64,000 nt of DNA, taken from Frigoribacterium sp. CG_9.8 (GTDB taxonomy: Bacteria > Actinomycetota > Actinomycetes > Actinomycetales > Microbacteriaceae). The translations under genes were made by a program, and so were the position numbers. Each line of letters starts with the position of its first letter. The first letter of the stretch is position 1. Below are positions 63,241-64,000 of the stretch, piece after piece. The stretch is from assembly GCF_015751965.1 (NCBI RefSeq), contig NZ_JADOVH010000006.1:1-64000 (forward strand). Direction: 5' to 3'. The notes beneath the pieces are model-generated. The model was not told where the DNA came from. It did no database searches and worked only from the letters and a program-made list of their open reading frames with translations.

Positions 63241-64000
63241 TCAGCGACCGCCGCCACTGCCGCCGCCACTTCGACGGCGTCCGCCGCCCTGAGACATACC
63301 GACCAGTCCGCCACCGGATCCGGCACGACCGGCACCGCCCTGGGGCGATCCGCCCGTGCGTGGTGCGGCCGAGGAGCTCTCTCCGCTCGCGGTGCTGTAG
63401 AAGTTGCGTGAACCGCCGGCGGCTGCGGCACCGTCGCGATTGGCACGCTTGCGCTGAGCGTTCGCGCCCTGTGATCCGCCCTGCGCGCGACCCTGCGAGC
63501 CGCCTTCCGAACGGCCCTGTGATCCGCCCTGCGAGCGACCCTGTCCGGCGGAGCGTCCACCCTGCGACTGACGCTGTCCACCGGAACGGGCACGTGGAGC
63601 GCCCTGCACCTGGGCGGCGGCACGCGGAGCAGGCTTGACCCACGCAGCAACATCGCCAACCAGAGCGGTCACTGCAGCCGAGTCGGCGGTCACCTGCTGC
63701 GGTGTGACGGTGATTTCCGCCTTCTTCAGCAGTGCCGCTGTGTCACGACGCTGGGTCGGGAGCACGATCGTGACGACCTCACCCTCCTTGCCCGCGCGGG
63801 CGGTGCGGCCCGATCGGTGCAGATATGCCTTGTGCTCGGCTGGCGGGTCGACGTGGATGACGAGTTCGATGTCGTCGACGTGTACGCCGCGGGCCGCGAC
63901 GTCCGTTGCCACGAGAACGCGGGTGTCTCCGGCAGCGAAGGAGGCGAGGTTGCGGTCGCGCTGCACCTGCGAGAGGTTGCCGTGCAGGTCGACAGAGGGG
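63241..64000 (-). CDS. DEAD-box RNA helicase, C-terminal part (5' end beyond window)
   Basis: Reading in from the window edge, HGNLSQVQRDRNL, VLVATDVAARGVHVDDIELV and YLHRSGRTARAGKEG are helicase motifs IV-VI of DEAD-box proteins. A short linker leads to a Gly/Gln/Ser/Arg-rich tail of about 100 residues (GGSQGRS- and GGAGRAGSGGG-type repeats), as in cold-adapted RhlE/CsdA-like helicases where it binds RNA. About 253 residues are visible. Confidence 0.92.
   Translation of the reverse strand, partial: PSVDLHGNLSQVQRDRNLASFAAGDTRVLVATDVAARGVHVDDIELVIHVDPPAEHKAYLHRSGRTARAGKEGEVVTIVLPTQRRDTAALLKKAEITVTPQQVTADSAAVTALVGDVAAWVKPAPRAAAQVQGAPRARSGGQRQSQGGRSAGQGRSQGGSQGRSEGGSQGRAQGGSQGANAQRKRANRDGAAAAGGSRNFYSTASGESSSAAPRTGGSPQGGAGRAGSGGGLVGMSQGGGRRRSGGGSGGGR

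Noticed and set aside
63028-63411. Forward frame with VGFTDAVGFSD repeats after the DUF4916 gene
   Set aside because: It is produced by the 18-bp repeat and then runs through an intergenic hairpin into sequence antisense to the helicase. There is no start signal.

Overview
The window comes from a high-GC Gram-positive bacterium, almost certainly an actinobacterium of the Micrococcales and probably of the Microbacteriaceae. The evidence is the GC-rich third codon positions, gene order shared with that group (tilS-hpt-ftsH-folE-folP-folB-folK-DUF3180-PH-domain genes-DUF2520-panC-lysS, then clpC), DUF5997, DUF4916, DUF6671 and DUF7882 family proteins, an arsR-arsC fusion, and a mycobacterial-type nei2-lhr repair pair. 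Assignments rest on reading motifs in the translated sequence; no database search was run.

Layout. 1-5.9 kb: a cut-off SRPBCC-like end, an unusual alpha/beta-hydrolase fused to a gluconate-dehydrogenase-subunit-3-like domain, a GMC oxidoreductase, a GH15 glycosidase and a short-chain dehydrogenase, tightly packed. 5.95-11.9 kb: a decaying accessory island next to tRNA-Phe. It holds two tandem copies of a translationally coupled small-protein operon that ends in a DUF7882 gene, a broken IS21-family element, a fragment of a conjugative coupling protein and a doubly broken tyrosine integrase. 11.8-12.2 kb: tRNA-Phe, tRNA-Asp and tRNA-Glu. 12.3-16.7 kb: three tandem secreted LytM/M23 peptidases. 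16.8-29.7 kb: housekeeping block (pyrophosphatase, tilS, hpt, ftsH, folate genes, PH-domain membrane proteins, pantothenate synthetase, lysyl-tRNA synthetase). 29.7-34.1 kb: a small repeat-bearing membrane gene, two regulators, clpC. 34.1-44.8 kb: acetyltransferase, secreted nuclease, radA, a GDSL hydrolase, tRNA-Ser, beta-carbonic anhydrase, an MFS exporter and a secreted subtilase. 44.9-51.5 kb: arsR-arsC and a DAB-type inorganic-carbon operon (dabB-dabA-PII-like-DUF6671) with a divergent winged-helix regulator and a palindrome between them. 51.5-64 kb: DUF5997 with a LysR-effector-like partner, an AbiEii-type nucleotidyltransferase pair, DedA, nei2-lhr, a DUF4916 NUDIX protein and a DEAD-box helicase cut by the window end.

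How the genes relate. The folate block is one run of overlapping stop/start codons feeding GTP into tetrahydrofolate precursors, with panC and lysS downstream. The DAB operon and the carbonic anhydrase about 6 kb away could both serve bicarbonate supply to anaplerotic enzymes. FtsH and ClpC are two AAA+ proteolysis components in the same region.

The most unusual features are (i) the duplicated three-gene ATGA-coupled small-protein operon, one copy with a GATCAT microsatellite in the coding region; (ii) an exceptional number of short in-frame tandem repeats (12-18 bp units) spread over unrelated genes, one of which places stop codons in a membrane protein; (iii) three tryptophan codons turned into stops within 3.8 kb of the island; and (iv) long intergenic palindromes.
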